Assembly: GCA_000507305.1 (NCBI GenBank)
Contig: DF239404.1
Span: 1-64,000 of the forward strand
DNA length: 64,000 nucleotides
From: Breviolum minutum Mf 1.05b.01
Taxonomy: Eukaryota > Sar > Dinophyceae > Suessiales > Symbiodiniaceae
Direction of reading: 5' to 3'
Both the position numbers and the translations under genes were made by a program. Positions 21,314 through 29,580 of this stretch are shown piece after piece. The stretch's first letter is position 1; each line of letters starts with the position of its first letter. The notes under the pieces were generated by a model. The model ran no database searches. It was given only the letters and a program-made list of their open reading frames with translations, and was not told the origin of the DNA.

Positions 21314-24300
21314 TTCTTCATGTGTCCATTTAGGATTTTTGGTTTGACTACTAAAATAGCATCTACTTTATGCATTCCGGCGAAACCATGACGATGTTGG
21401 ATTCTACTTCCTACATGTTGGTTCCATGCTCTTTGTAGACGAAGCTTTAATTCCTGGATGGGTGCATGCCATATGTCTATTGGATATCCCTCCTGGTCCA
21501 GGAATATGGTTTCGACAAAATGTTGCCATCCTATTTTGGATAATCTGGATGTTAAGACCCCATGTGGTCCTGGTCGTTTTCGTCTGTCTGGTGTCCAAGT
21601 AACGACGGCGATCATCATACTTGCTGTTGCATGTGTAGCAAGTCTGCGAAGTTTTGTTACTGAGTCCCATAAGATAAAGAAACCTGGGTCTGACATAGGT
21701 GTTTTTTCCCCTAAGCTTAATTGAAGCAAAGGATTCGCTCCAGCTTTATCCAACCCTAAACCTTTCATTGCTCCTCTTCTTATATCTGTCAGCGTTGCTT
21801 CTGAAAGATGAACGACTGATGCTGAATGAAGTGCTCTTGGCCATGCTTCTAGAAGAAGTAATTGCTGCTTTTTCCCCACCCCTGCCGTGCTTTGTGCAAG
21901 TTTTGGCCATAGTTCCTGAAGATCTTTACACTTTTGGGTGACCGTGCTGTTGGTCTGTTGTCCTGTGTATGAGATGTGTCCTCCAAGATCTCTAGCTTGT
22001 TGAAGTACTACTTGGTTACGTTGCCGTAGTGTTTGTCTTCCTGTGGCATCGCATGACCATGTATATGTTTTCTTTTCATCTACTGGTACTCCAAGATGTG
22101 CTGTCAAAGCTTCAAAGGTGTCATATGCAGAAAGTACTTGTTCCGGTTCTTCTGCCATAATCTCGATGTTATCAACATATGTGGTGAGATTTGCAGTGGG
22201 ATGTCGCAACTCAAGGTATCGATGCGTGATGATGTTATAAATTGCCATCCCTACCACACTCATTCGGCACCCCTCTGGAAGTCCGGTGCTTGAGCCCAAG
22301 GCTGGGCCTGGTTGGTTACGAACCCAGAAGTGTCTTTTAACTTTTGCAACTGCGGATGCCCAACCTCTTACTATTCTCCCATCTATTCCTAACTTTATGG
22401 CTGCTGCAAATATCGGTGTTCTTGGCAGTTCGTTGAATGCTTTGATCAAGTCTGTTACTAGACCTGATTGCCTTCTTCCTTGGGACATAGCAGTTTCAAG
22501 GTCTGTTTGAAGAGTCCACCAAATTTCTGCTGTCGTCCTGCCTGGCATGTTGCCTAGCATGGATGGCGGGGCCACTTCCGATAGAAACTGCAACGATTGT
22601 CTGGATCTTATGGTCGCCCAACATCTATATATTATTGGCAGTATTGTTATTGGACGAAACTGCTGAACTGTTTCTGCTGATGGCACTTTTGCTAGTGCAT
22701 GGATTGCTCCATGCAGGAGCTGTTCCGGCCACCTTCCTTGTTCTTCTGCTTGATGGAGTAACTTGATGATTTCCAAGTGGAGTTCGTCTGGTAATGCAAT
22801 CAAGTCTTGTCGTGACACTCCATCAAGTCCTGTGGCTGACCGATGAGATTTCTTCAAGAACGATGCTTTCCATGTTTGAAGGTCAATGGGTTGATACTGC
22901 ATTGTATGACTTGGCAATGCGAGATCAATGAATCCCAAAATTTCTTCCCAATATGTTTCGTCAAGTTCAAGATGTTTGTCCCATCTCTTCGTCCATTCTG
23001 CTGCAAATTGCTGATGTATGTCTTCCACTGATCCATGTAGTTTTTCTTGAGAAATAATATCTCCTTGGGCTAGTTGGTGACTAGTGTTGGTGGTCAAAGT
23101 AGTTCCATCAACTTGTGACAATTTGATGGTTCCATTGGTGGATGTCACTGAGTGCATTGTATCCCACTGTCTAGCAACTTCAATTTGGAACGTCTTGTCA
23201 TCAATAATTGTCTGAACTGTTGCGGTATTTTTGCTCAACAACACTTGTACTGGCAAAGGTCCTGCTTTTTTCACATCTCGGAAGGCTTGTGTGAGTGATT
23301 TATGCTGCTGTGATGCTAAGAATTCTTTCCTCTTGCCGGCTAAGACTAATTCTAGCTGTCTCACTTCTGCTTCGAATGCGTTAAAAATTGCCAATGCTGT
23401 TTGATATTTGCGTGGTGCTGTCGGGATGCTCGTTGGGGCATCTGGATTACGAATTGCCCTGTGATTCCACCACTCTGCAAACGATGGTTGGAATCCTGAT
23501 GCAAAACGAATGGCTCTCCACACTCTCCAAGAATGATCTGTTTCCATGCTTTCCATAAGATTCTTTTTGGTGTATGCCACATATGCTTGAAGTCTTCTTA
23601 GCTGAGTGAACCATCGCTTATGTTGAATACTTCTACCTTGGTATGTTGGTTCTACCTCTGAAGGTCGAGATGGCTTGAGTGGTGTCGTTTGTGCTGGTCG
23701 AAATTTTCTATCCGTCCAAGTTGCTCTTCCCCTCTGATTAGGTAATAACCCTGGTTTACCATTGGCGATCTTATGTGCATGAACGACTGCTTCATATTCC
23801 TGGAATATCTGCTGATATTGTTTATCTGGATTTTCTGAATTTGGTGGAATAACTTTTTGGTTTTGGATCTGTTTGATCTCTTGTTCTAAGAATGCAATTT
23901 TCTCTGGCTTGTACCAATATGCTTCTCTAGGCAACGATGCTTGAATGTCTACATATGCAGTCAGGATGCTATGATCTGGGAATCTATCATAACGATTTGA
24001 TGCTGCTGTGATGTACTGTTGAAGCTGTGGTGACAAGTAAAGAAAATCTTTCCTAGTAGTTTGCTTACAGGTGGGTGTTGGAACGACTCCCCACTGTTCT
24101 TCGGCAAGACACTGGATATCTTTCCAACCTTTATTTTCCCATTCTTTTACTTCTTGAAGGATTCCTGGCAACTGATTGAAATCTCCTGAAACGAAGGCTA
24201 ACGATTGTGGACCTTCAACTACTTGCAGAGTTAATTGTTTCAACAACTCATTGGTATCATTCTGAACTTCTTGTGTATATGCTTGACTGGCATATCCATA

Positions 24301-24714
24301 GGCCACTCCCCCAGTGATCCAGCATGTGCCTGTCCAAAACGAAGCTGCTGCGAGTCGGCTTGTGCTGTACAATTCCTTATTCCATCCTAAGGTTATTGGT
24401 CGACACGGGCAACTTGAAAGAAAACCTACTCCTGTTTGTTTGCCTCCACACGATCTGATCGACTGGCTGCGATAGGGAGCTGGTTCTCCTGAGAAAAACT
24501 GGAACTTACTCTTACATCCTTTTAGCTCCTGTCTAAAGCGAGTGAGCCCTTGGGGAGTTAAATGACTTTCGGAAACTGCATAGATCCCCATGGGTAGTGA
24601 ATCAAACTCTGCACCCTTGCCTGCAAGGCCGGTAGGATTTATGGCCGAGATTGCAAAAGGCCCCGGATTCAACGCTTCACCCATTCTTATAGGCATGAGC
24701 AAAAAGATGTACAA
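21304..24714 (-). CDS. Retroelement endonuclease and reverse transcriptase
   Basis: 1136 codons. The frame opens at a TTG; the first ATG is at 24696, followed by MGEALNPGP. Residues 20-255 are an EEP/AP-type endonuclease: SESHLT (Glu49), GDFN (177-180) and PDHS (246-249) mark the metal-binding and catalytic positions. Residues about 610-880 are the reverse transcriptase: FRPIT (686-690), TDLIKAFN (Asp755), GLPEGCRMS (811-819) and TTYVDN (844-849). The usual YADD is YVDN, so the second motif-C aspartate is Asn. I recall YVDN as usual for dinoflagellate LINEs rather than a defect. The product would nick the target and prime reverse transcription from it. The same frame continues upstream across a single TGA into the coiled-coil segment. 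It ends at 21304 by a frameshift rather than a natural stop. Confidence 0.93.
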   Translation of the reverse strand: MYIFLLMPIRMGEALNPGPFAISAINPTGLAGKGAEFDSLPMGIYAVSESHLTPQGLTRFRQELKGCKSKFQFFSGEPAPYRSQSIRSCGGKQTGVGFLSSCPCRPITLGWNKELYSTSRLAAASFWTGTCWITGGVAYGYASQAYTQEVQNDTNELLKQLTLQVVEGPQSLAFVSGDFNQLPGILQEVKEWENKGWKDIQCLAEEQWGVVPTPTCKQTTRKDFLYLSPQLQQYITAASNRYDRFPDHSILTAYVDIQASLPREAYWYKPEKIAFLEQEIKQIQNQKVIPPNSENPDKQYQQIFQEYEAVVHAHKIANGKPGLLPNQRGRATWTDRKFRPAQTTPLKPSRPSEVEPTYQGRSIQHKRWFTQLRRLQAYVAYTKKNLMESMETDHSWRVWRAIRFASGFQPSFAEWWNHRAIRNPDAPTSIPTAPRKYQTALAIFNAFEAEVRQLELVLAGKRKEFLASQQHKSLTQAFRDVKKAGPLPVQVLLSKNTATVQTIIDDKTFQIEVARQWDTMHSVTSTNGTIKLSQVDGTTLTTNTSHQLAQGDIISQEKLHGSVEDIHQQFAAEWTKRWDKHLELDETYWEEILGFIDLALPSHTMQYQPIDLQTWKASFLKKSHRSATGLDGVSRQDLIALPDELHLEIIKLLHQAEEQGRWPEQLLHGAIHALAKVPSAETVQQFRPITILPIIYRCWATIRSRQSLQFLSEVAPPSMLGNMPGRTTAEIWWTLQTDLETAMSQGRRQSGLVTDLIKAFNELPRTPIFAAAIKLGIDGRIVRGWASAVAKVKRHFWVRNQPGPALGSSTGLPEGCRMSVVGMAIYNIITHRYLELRHPTANLTTYVDNIEIMAEEPEQVLSAYDTFEALTAHLGVPVDEKKTYTWSCDATGRQTLRQRNQVVLQQARDLGGHISYTGQQTNSTVTQKCKDLQELWPKLAQSTAGVGKKQQLLLLEAWPRALHSASVVHLSEATLTDIRRGAMKGLGLDKAGANPLLQLSLGEKTPMSDPGFFILWDSVTKLRRLATHATASMMIAVVTWTPDRRKRPGPHGVLTSRLSKIGWQHFVETIFLDQEGYPIDIWHAPIQELKLRLQRAWNQHVGSRIQHRHGFAGMHKVDAILVVKPKILNGHMKKWG

Positions 24715-24783
24715 GAAACAAAGTTTAACAAAACTGTTTTTGGATGGTGGTTGCTCACCACGAACCGATGAGCGTTGATGTCT

Positions 24784-24786
24784 CAG
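24784..24786 (-). other. In-frame TGA between coiled-coil and endonuclease segments
   Basis: The codon after RQRQE is TGA. The same frame stays open on both sides, from 25452 down to 21304. It is either a nonsense mutation in one polyprotein or the natural ORF1/ORF2 boundary. Confidence 0.75.
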
Positions 24787-25452
24787 TCATTCCTGCCTTT
24801 GGCGCTTGGCCAACAAAGCTTCTATGCGATCCATCTGCTCAGCAAGCTTCTGGTCTAGGTGACCTTGGATTTGCCTGCTGTGACCATCCATTTGGGTTGC
24901 AAACTGATCTACTTTATTGGACAACTGCTGTGTGGTCTTGGCAGTATCCATCTGCTGCACTTGCAGCTGTTGAAGCTGCTGCTCCAATTTTGCAACTCTT
25001 GGCTCCATGCTGGGCTCCATGTTGGCGTCAACTTCTTGTGTCTTGATCTTCTGCATCAATTTTGCCTCCAGGTTTGTTTCGATAGTTGCAATCTGGGCTG
25101 TTGAGATCTGCTGCGGCTTGTTCGAACTGCTGGACTGCAGCTGTTGTGCCGCCTCTTGCCAGGGATCCCAATGCAACGGTTGTTGACCCAACGATCTTTT
25201 CATTGTATGCTCTGATGCTTCTACTCTATGCATGGGCACTTGACGAACGACCTCGCGATTATCTGGCACGTCTCCATGGCTAAGAGTGTACACAAAGTTT
25301 TCTGGTGCTTCCGATGCTTGGACATGCCACTTCAAGCCCGAACCGTCTGCTGATTTACCTGCAGGCTGCAGCGGCTTTGCTGGACACATGATTCGAAGAG
25401 CTTGATGAGCCCTTTCCTGGTCGTTCCCCATGGCACTGGTCCTACCACCCAT
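24787..25452 (-). CDS. Retroelement coiled-coil segment
   Basis: 221 codons from an ATG at 25452. The first 20 residues are probably out of frame. The family-like sequence starts near CPAKPLQPAGKSADGSG (residues 23-39). Residues 110-218 are Gln- and Leu-rich with heptad spacing (KLEQQLQQLQVQQMD, then QLSNKVDQFATQMDGHS), a strong coiled-coil signature fitting oligomerisation or RNP formation, as in LINE ORF1 proteins. The end, AKRQRQE, is basic. It is in the same frame as the endonuclease-RT segment, 24 codons further on past the TGA. No enzymatic motif was seen. Confidence 0.75.
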   Translation of the reverse strand: MGGRTSAMGNDQERAHQALRIMCPAKPLQPAGKSADGSGLKWHVQASEAPENFVYTLSHGDVPDNREVVRQVPMHRVEASEHTMKRSLGQQPLHWDPWQEAAQQLQSSSSNKPQQISTAQIATIETNLEAKLMQKIKTQEVDANMEPSMEPRVAKLEQQLQQLQVQQMDTAKTTQQLSNKVDQFATQMDGHSRQIQGHLDQKLAEQMDRIEALLAKRQRQE

Positions 25453-25562
25453 GTTGACTTTGCTGAACCTGCTAGAAATGGTGTATCTGGACGAAATGCA
25501 TCATGCGTTGTTTTTGCATCAGCTTTTCCTACTCTTAGGCCATAGCGATTGCTAACTCGGAA
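25332..25562 (-). pseudogene. Frameshifted bridge in the retroelement ORF
   Basis: An open stretch in the same frame as the methyltransferase segment fills the gap between the frames ending at 25552 and starting at 25452. The meaningful part is about 25556-25400: SNRYGLRVGKADA, then VVGPVPWGTTRKGLIKLF. It reads on from the Cys/His-rich segment and into CPAKPLQPAG of the coiled-coil segment. One inserted base near 25554 (a doubled T) and one lost base near 25390 would explain it. Confidence 0.65.
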
Positions 25563-26832
25563 TCAACGAAGCTGACACTGTGGATGTGGCTTTAGCTACC
25601 TTGGCTTCTTCCAACGTATGCTTCGACAGCCACACTGTATGAAATTCTTCATCTTGTCTTTTGCCATCATTTGAACGAGCTTCGCAATACAATCCGTCTG
25701 TTCCTGACTGCTTGGTTACCATTTCAAAGCATTCTGTGGTCAATCTCATCATGCAAGTAAAAACGGCTGAGTCTGATGGTTTGCACTTCTTGAAATGTAT
25801 GTTGAGAAAGTCTCTTTGCCATACATCCAGAATTGGTTCTTCTCCTTGATGTTGATCTGGGTGCCATGCTTTGCACCTGCATTCGGTGTTCTTGCATACT
25901 CTCATCTCGGGAATCAATTCCAAAATCTGTTTTACCGGTCTGTCTACTAGTTCTTGCCACTGTTGAGGAAATTGATCTCGATACACCAGGAATTTCACTG
26001 TCTGTGTTGGAATCTGTGCTACTTGAACTTGGTTCTTGGGTAGGCATCTCTGGACACTCTGCTGGCCTTTTTGGATCATGACGGCGGAAAGCAACACTGG
26101 TTCTGATGTCGCAACACTCTGTGCTGGAAAATGAATCTCTTCTCCTAATGCTGCTAGTTCTTCCGAATATGGTGCTAACACTACTAGAAAGGCCAAACCT
26201 TCTTGTGAGATCTGCTTCTGACTGGCATATGGCTGGTATTCACTCTCGGTTGCAACGACGATGCCTTTCACATTAGGAGACACTTGCTCAATGTTCAGGT
26301 GCGGAACTGCCTGTCCATTCTGTTGTGTAAACACGCCTGTCGGGACCATGACATCTGCTGGCAACAAATATTTATGGCTAGGCGTGTTTCTGTCTCCCTT
26401 CTGATTTTTCTTCGTGCCAATTGCTTTGTTCTGAGATGTCCTACTTTGTACAATCTTCTGAAATTCATCTTCTTGGATCAATCTCATTTTTGGATTACAT
26501 TGATTGGCCAATTGCTTGATGGCGGCCCATGGTCGGTTTGATCGCAATGCACCTAAAAGACTTGATGTTCCGATGGTATCAATCATTTGTTTGGTTCTAT
26601 CCACTAACCTATCTGGGAATACTCCATGCTCTTTCAGGATAGCTTGCAATGCGACTTCAAGTTCACTTTGGTGACCTCCCAAAATCAAGGGACACTGGAA
26701 TCCACTTGTGCTCTGGAATACTGCCAGAACAGCATACGCCATTCTGCTGCTGCGATTGCCGACATTGGTTGGTACACCTGATTCTGCAACGAGAATGCAA
26801 TCCACGTCAATGCTTGGAAACCACAGTCCCAT
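25552..26832 (-). CDS. Retroelement middle region, Cys/His-rich (no known family)
   Basis: 426 codons. The first 43 overlap the methyltransferase frame and are probably non-coding. The likely real sequence starts at about 26703 with CPLILGGHQSELEVALQAIL, continuing the protease-like segment after a one-base loss. Residues 65-125 (LKEHGVFPDRLVDRTKQMI, ALRSNRPWAAIKQLAN) form a predicted helical domain that I recall as recurrent in dinoflagellate LINE polyproteins. Residues about 308-325 (RVCKNTECRCKAWHPDQH) are a possible zinc-binding cluster, followed by GLYCEARSNDGKRQDEEFH. No catalytic function can be assigned. The frame ends at TAG 25552 because of a one-base insertion. Confidence 0.75.
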   Translation of the reverse strand: MGLWFPSIDVDCILVAESGVPTNVGNRSSRMAYAVLAVFQSTSGFQCPLILGGHQSELEVALQAILKEHGVFPDRLVDRTKQMIDTIGTSSLLGALRSNRPWAAIKQLANQCNPKMRLIQEDEFQKIVQSRTSQNKAIGTKKNQKGDRNTPSHKYLLPADVMVPTGVFTQQNGQAVPHLNIEQVSPNVKGIVVATESEYQPYASQKQISQEGLAFLVVLAPYSEELAALGEEIHFPAQSVATSEPVLLSAVMIQKGQQSVQRCLPKNQVQVAQIPTQTVKFLVYRDQFPQQWQELVDRPVKQILELIPEMRVCKNTECRCKAWHPDQHQGEEPILDVWQRDFLNIHFKKCKPSDSAVFTCMMRLTTECFEMVTKQSGTDGLYCEARSNDGKRQDEEFHTVWLSKHTLEEAKVAKATSTVSASLIPS

Positions 26833-29369
26833 GTGAACAAACTTTGTAAACCAATGCCTGTTTCAACCTTACCTATTTGATCTTCCATGGGAAACAGCAA
26901 TGGCCACAAATGCTTTCCTTCTGGGGTAGTGAACACTGCGAAATGTTGGTCTGAAGAGGCACATGCAATAATTGGTATCCAATGTTCTACATGGAGGATT
27001 GCTGAAATGGTCATTCCTGTGGTGGAAAATTTTTCAATCCATTCATTGGCTATTGCTGTCGTGTCTGCTAACGATTGGAACCACACTGCATCGACAACTT
27101 CGCAAGGAGTTTGGATATTTTTCTGCAACGTGTGAAGATAGAAATTCATCTCATCAATTGCTACTGCTCCTTGCTGAATCAAGGATGCATCTGCTCGATT
27201 CCATGCTCTGAGGTCAAATGCATGCTGTGACAAATTGTGGGATGTAACTGGTGTTCCTTCCATCAGCACAACGATCGGCAATTCTTTGAGCATCATGTTG
27301 TTTGTGTATGGTTGACCTACTGCTGAGAATGCTTCTAGAAACTCCGTTTTCTGAATGGTCTTTTCTGCTTGGATCAACTCAGCAATGGTGGTCTTCTCCT
27401 CACACATGACTTCATCGTATCGATTATCTTTCTGATACCATATCACAACTTTCTTCGTCTCTAATCTTCCTACGATCTTGGGTTGTTCTGGATGGCTCTC
27501 TTGCTGGATGCTCTTATGTTCTTCTACTTCTTCCTCGGGATGTTCTGGTGCACTGTCTACTTGGATCTGCTCTACGACTGTTTTGGTGGGTTCTGATGTT
27601 CTGCTCTTTTTGGACGAAAATGCCATTAACCCTCCTGTTGCTTCATCCACTGATTTCTGAATGTGTGCTGTAGGTGTTTTCTCAACTGGTGGTGTGCTTT
27701 CTGCTGCTTTAACGACTAACAACAATTCAGCATCTTGGCAATGCGATCCGATGTCTATTTGTTCTTCACGGTCTGTTTCTTGAATGATCTCTTCTGTTTT
27801 GTTGCTGCTTGTTTGCGAGTCTTCAACGACTGGTGGATCTTTGAAACCCTTCGTTGAACTGCTGCCTTGCTTCGCCTTCATCATGTCATCTACTGTGATT
27901 CTAGATGGTTCCATCAACTCTTCAATGGTTTCTTGAAACATCGTGACGGATGCTGGTGGTTGTTTTTCTGGGAACCACTCATCTCTCAAACGAAAAAGGT
28001 CTGCACACACGCATGCAACGATCTGTCTCGGCTTGGTGAACGGCAGTCCACACATGCGAAGGTCATGGAAATGATTTCTGATATGTGCAAATATCCATGC
28101 TGCCTGTATGGGGGACGCTAACTGTCCTATTCCCGCCATCAACAACCTTTGTGAATCATCCCATCCTGTAAATTTCGGGAAACCACATAAGATCGCCATC
28201 TCTTTGGGGGAGATATGCCTGTATGGATGATTTGGGTCTTCTGTTTCAACTAATGCTCCGTGCAAACCATGTTCCATTAACCTCGCATCTGAAAAACCCT
28301 TTCTACACTTGCATGCACATTCTTGTAATTGATTGCCCCAGCTATGTAGTGCAGTGCCTAACTGTGCATGCATTTGGATGGTTTGATGTTGCAGGCCCTT
28401 ACCAAACTGTGCAAACTTTTGAAGTTCATGTTGGGTTAATGACAACTGTTCTTTCTCTTGATCATTCACACGAAGGAAATGAGGCAATACGTTTCCAATG
28501 GTCGGACTTTCGGTGAGTTTGGGGAGTTCTTGCAATTGTACCTTCCCAAAATAGCCCTTACTCAAAACACTCCACCATCTCCTACGTTTTGATGGCCATA
28601 GGTCTCCTAATTCCAGCAAAATCTCTGATTTCTCAAACTGCGTATGCGTGATGAATTGGGAGATGCACAATTGTACGAACACTGATGTGGATGCATTGGG
28701 CACGCATTCCAACACCACGACTTCTTTCTGCAGCAAAAACGCTGCAACCAGTCCAAATGGTAACGTCATCGACCTCTCGTCCATTCCCTGTCGTTTGTCT
28801 CCCAATTGACTGAACGGCTGACATGAAAAACCCCATGCCATGGATCCTGCCGTTGGGTCTACGTTGTGGATGTCCATGATTGTCCGTTTGTCTTTGATGT
28901 CTCCCTGAACAATTGGCACTGTTTGATGTTTCTTCATGTGATCACAAAACGTTTGTTGCAGTTCGTTCAAAACCACTGTCGTCCACCCTGCGTATGATGC
29001 TCCTTGTCCTAGAGCTCCCAGCCCTCCACATGTTTCCACTAATTTCAGGATGTCAGAAGCATGTCGTTCTGGATGACTTAACACTGCCGCTTCATTGTCA
29101 ATCTGTAAAATTGGTGAGCGATAATGATGCACCAAACCGTTCAGAATTGTGACTTTCTTTGTATCGGCTGTGATGTCATACTTCAATCTGAAAAATTGTG
29201 AATACAGCAGTGATTTGCAAAGATGTCCCCCTGGTCCATCGAAGTCAACCATTACCACATGTGCCACTAAGGATGTTCTACTTCCGGGTTTCAGAGCTAG
29301 CAACGACTCTTCATAGATTGGTAACCCCTTGAATTTCCCTTCAGGATGTAGTTTCACCGAATGATCCAT
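26685..29369 (-). CDS. Retroelement C5 cytosine methyltransferase with acidic linker and protease-like C-terminus
   Basis: The frame opens at TTG 29387 right after a TAG. The first ATG is 29369, giving 894 residues (numbering here is from 29387). The C5-methyltransferase core covers residues 112-440: motif I ETCGGLGALGQG (118-129), motif IV GFSCQPFSQLGD with the catalytic Cys189, motif VI ECVPN (Glu227), motif VIII PSKRRRWW (265-272), and motif X IGQLASPIQ (420-428). Motif IV is SCQ where most family members have PCQ. A Cys cluster (CACKCR, 357-362) lies in the target-recognition region. Residues 480-640 are acidic and probably disordered. Residues 800-862 contain EHW and TWDCGFQA, an order resembling a clan CE (Ulp1-like) cysteine protease. 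The core enzyme would methylate cytosine in DNA. The frame ends prematurely at 26685 by a one-base loss. Confidence 0.9.
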   Translation of the reverse strand: MDHSVKLHPEGKFKGLPIYEESLLALKPGSRTSLVAHVVMVDFDGPGGHLCKSLLYSQFFRLKYDITADTKKVTILNGLVHHYRSPILQIDNEAAVLSHPERHASDILKLVETCGGLGALGQGASYAGWTTVVLNELQQTFCDHMKKHQTVPIVQGDIKDKRTIMDIHNVDPTAGSMAWGFSCQPFSQLGDKRQGMDERSMTLPFGLVAAFLLQKEVVVLECVPNASTSVFVQLCISQFITHTQFEKSEILLELGDLWPSKRRRWWSVLSKGYFGKVQLQELPKLTESPTIGNVLPHFLRVNDQEKEQLSLTQHELQKFAQFGKGLQHQTIQMHAQLGTALHSWGNQLQECACKCRKGFSDARLMEHGLHGALVETEDPNHPYRHISPKEMAILCGFPKFTGWDDSQRLLMAGIGQLASPIQAAWIFAHIRNHFHDLRMCGLPFTKPRQIVACVCADLFRLRDEWFPEKQPPASVTMFQETIEELMEPSRITVDDMMKAKQGSSSTKGFKDPPVVEDSQTSSNKTEEIIQETDREEQIDIGSHCQDAELLLVVKAAESTPPVEKTPTAHIQKSVDEATGGLMAFSSKKSRTSEPTKTVVEQIQVDSAPEHPEEEVEEHKSIQQESHPEQPKIVGRLETKKVVIWYQKDNRYDEVMCEEKTTIAELIQAEKTIQKTEFLEAFSAVGQPYTNNMMLKELPIVVLMEGTPVTSHNLSQHAFDLRAWNRADASLIQQGAVAIDEMNFYLHTLQKNIQTPCEVVDAVWFQSLADTTAIANEWIEKFSTTGMTISAILHVEHWIPIIACASSDQHFAVFTTPEGKHLWPLLFPMEDQIGKVETGIGLQSLFTWDCGFQALTWIAFSLQNQVYQPMSAIAAAEWRMLFWQYSRAQVDSSVP

Positions 29370-29411
29370 GGCGCAACTATTGGCCAACTAAACCCTGGCT
29401 TTAGCTGACAC

Positions 29412-29449
29412 AGACTAGCCTGGCTGGTAGGCACCAGAGCCGATAGTCT
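29412..29449 (-). other. 5'-terminal stem-loop of the retroelement
   Basis: The first 38 nt of the element on the minus strand fold as AGACTA/TAGTCT, then GGCT/AGCC and GGT/ACC around a GCCT loop. The stem starts exactly at the duplicated target. A further 42 nt lead to the first ATG. Function unknown; it could protect the RNA 5' end or be structural. Confidence 0.6.
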
Positions 29450-29463
29450 AAGGTTCAAAACCC
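29450..29463. repeat. Target-site duplication, right copy
   Basis: AAGGTTCAAAACCC, adjacent to the 5' stem-loop of the element. Identical to 19727-19740. Confidence 0.85.
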
Positions 29464-29479
29464 CTATGACATCCCATTG

Positions 29480-29580
29480 TAGTGGTTGGTTAATAGGGAT
29501 CCTTATAATGGCATATTCAAATTCCCATATTACTGGGTAGTATAATCCCCTATATACAGCAAATGACGCCCCTTGGTCAC
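29480..29580. repeat. Family I element, variant
   Basis: TGGTTGGTTAATAGGGATCC, CTTATAATGG and TACTGGGTAGTATAATCCCC match the family I interior. The terminal TGAGC arms are missing. Confidence 0.6.

Larger units (their letters stand above)
19741..29449 (-). mobile_element. Non-LTR (LINE-type) retrotransposon encoding a C5 cytosine methyltransferase
   Basis: A 9.7-kb minus-strand element bounded by a perfect 14-bp direct repeat. It has no long terminal repeats. Domain order on the minus strand is: C5 cytosine methyltransferase, acidic linker, clan CE-like protease motif, Cys/His-rich domain, coiled coil, EEP/AP-type endonuclease, reverse transcriptase, possible CCHC finger, RNase H, and an unrecognised C-terminal domain. 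The gene order endonuclease-RT-RNase H and the A-rich 3' end are those of a LINE using target-primed integration. Methyltransferases captured by retrotransposons have been reported in Symbiodinium (recalled, not searched). Coding passes through three frames with about five single-base shifts and one TGA. The 14-bp duplication is still perfect, so insertion is probably not ancient. Confidence 0.92.

Noticed and set aside
26703..26832. Start of the 426-codon frame as a real N-terminus
   Set aside because: The overlap with the methyltransferase frame reads better in that frame (DCGFQALTWI). The downstream frame makes sense only from about 26703.
19741..29449. LTR retrotransposon or virus-like element
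   Set aside because: No long terminal repeats, integrase or capsid-type motif. AP-type endonuclease and short target duplication indicate a LINE.
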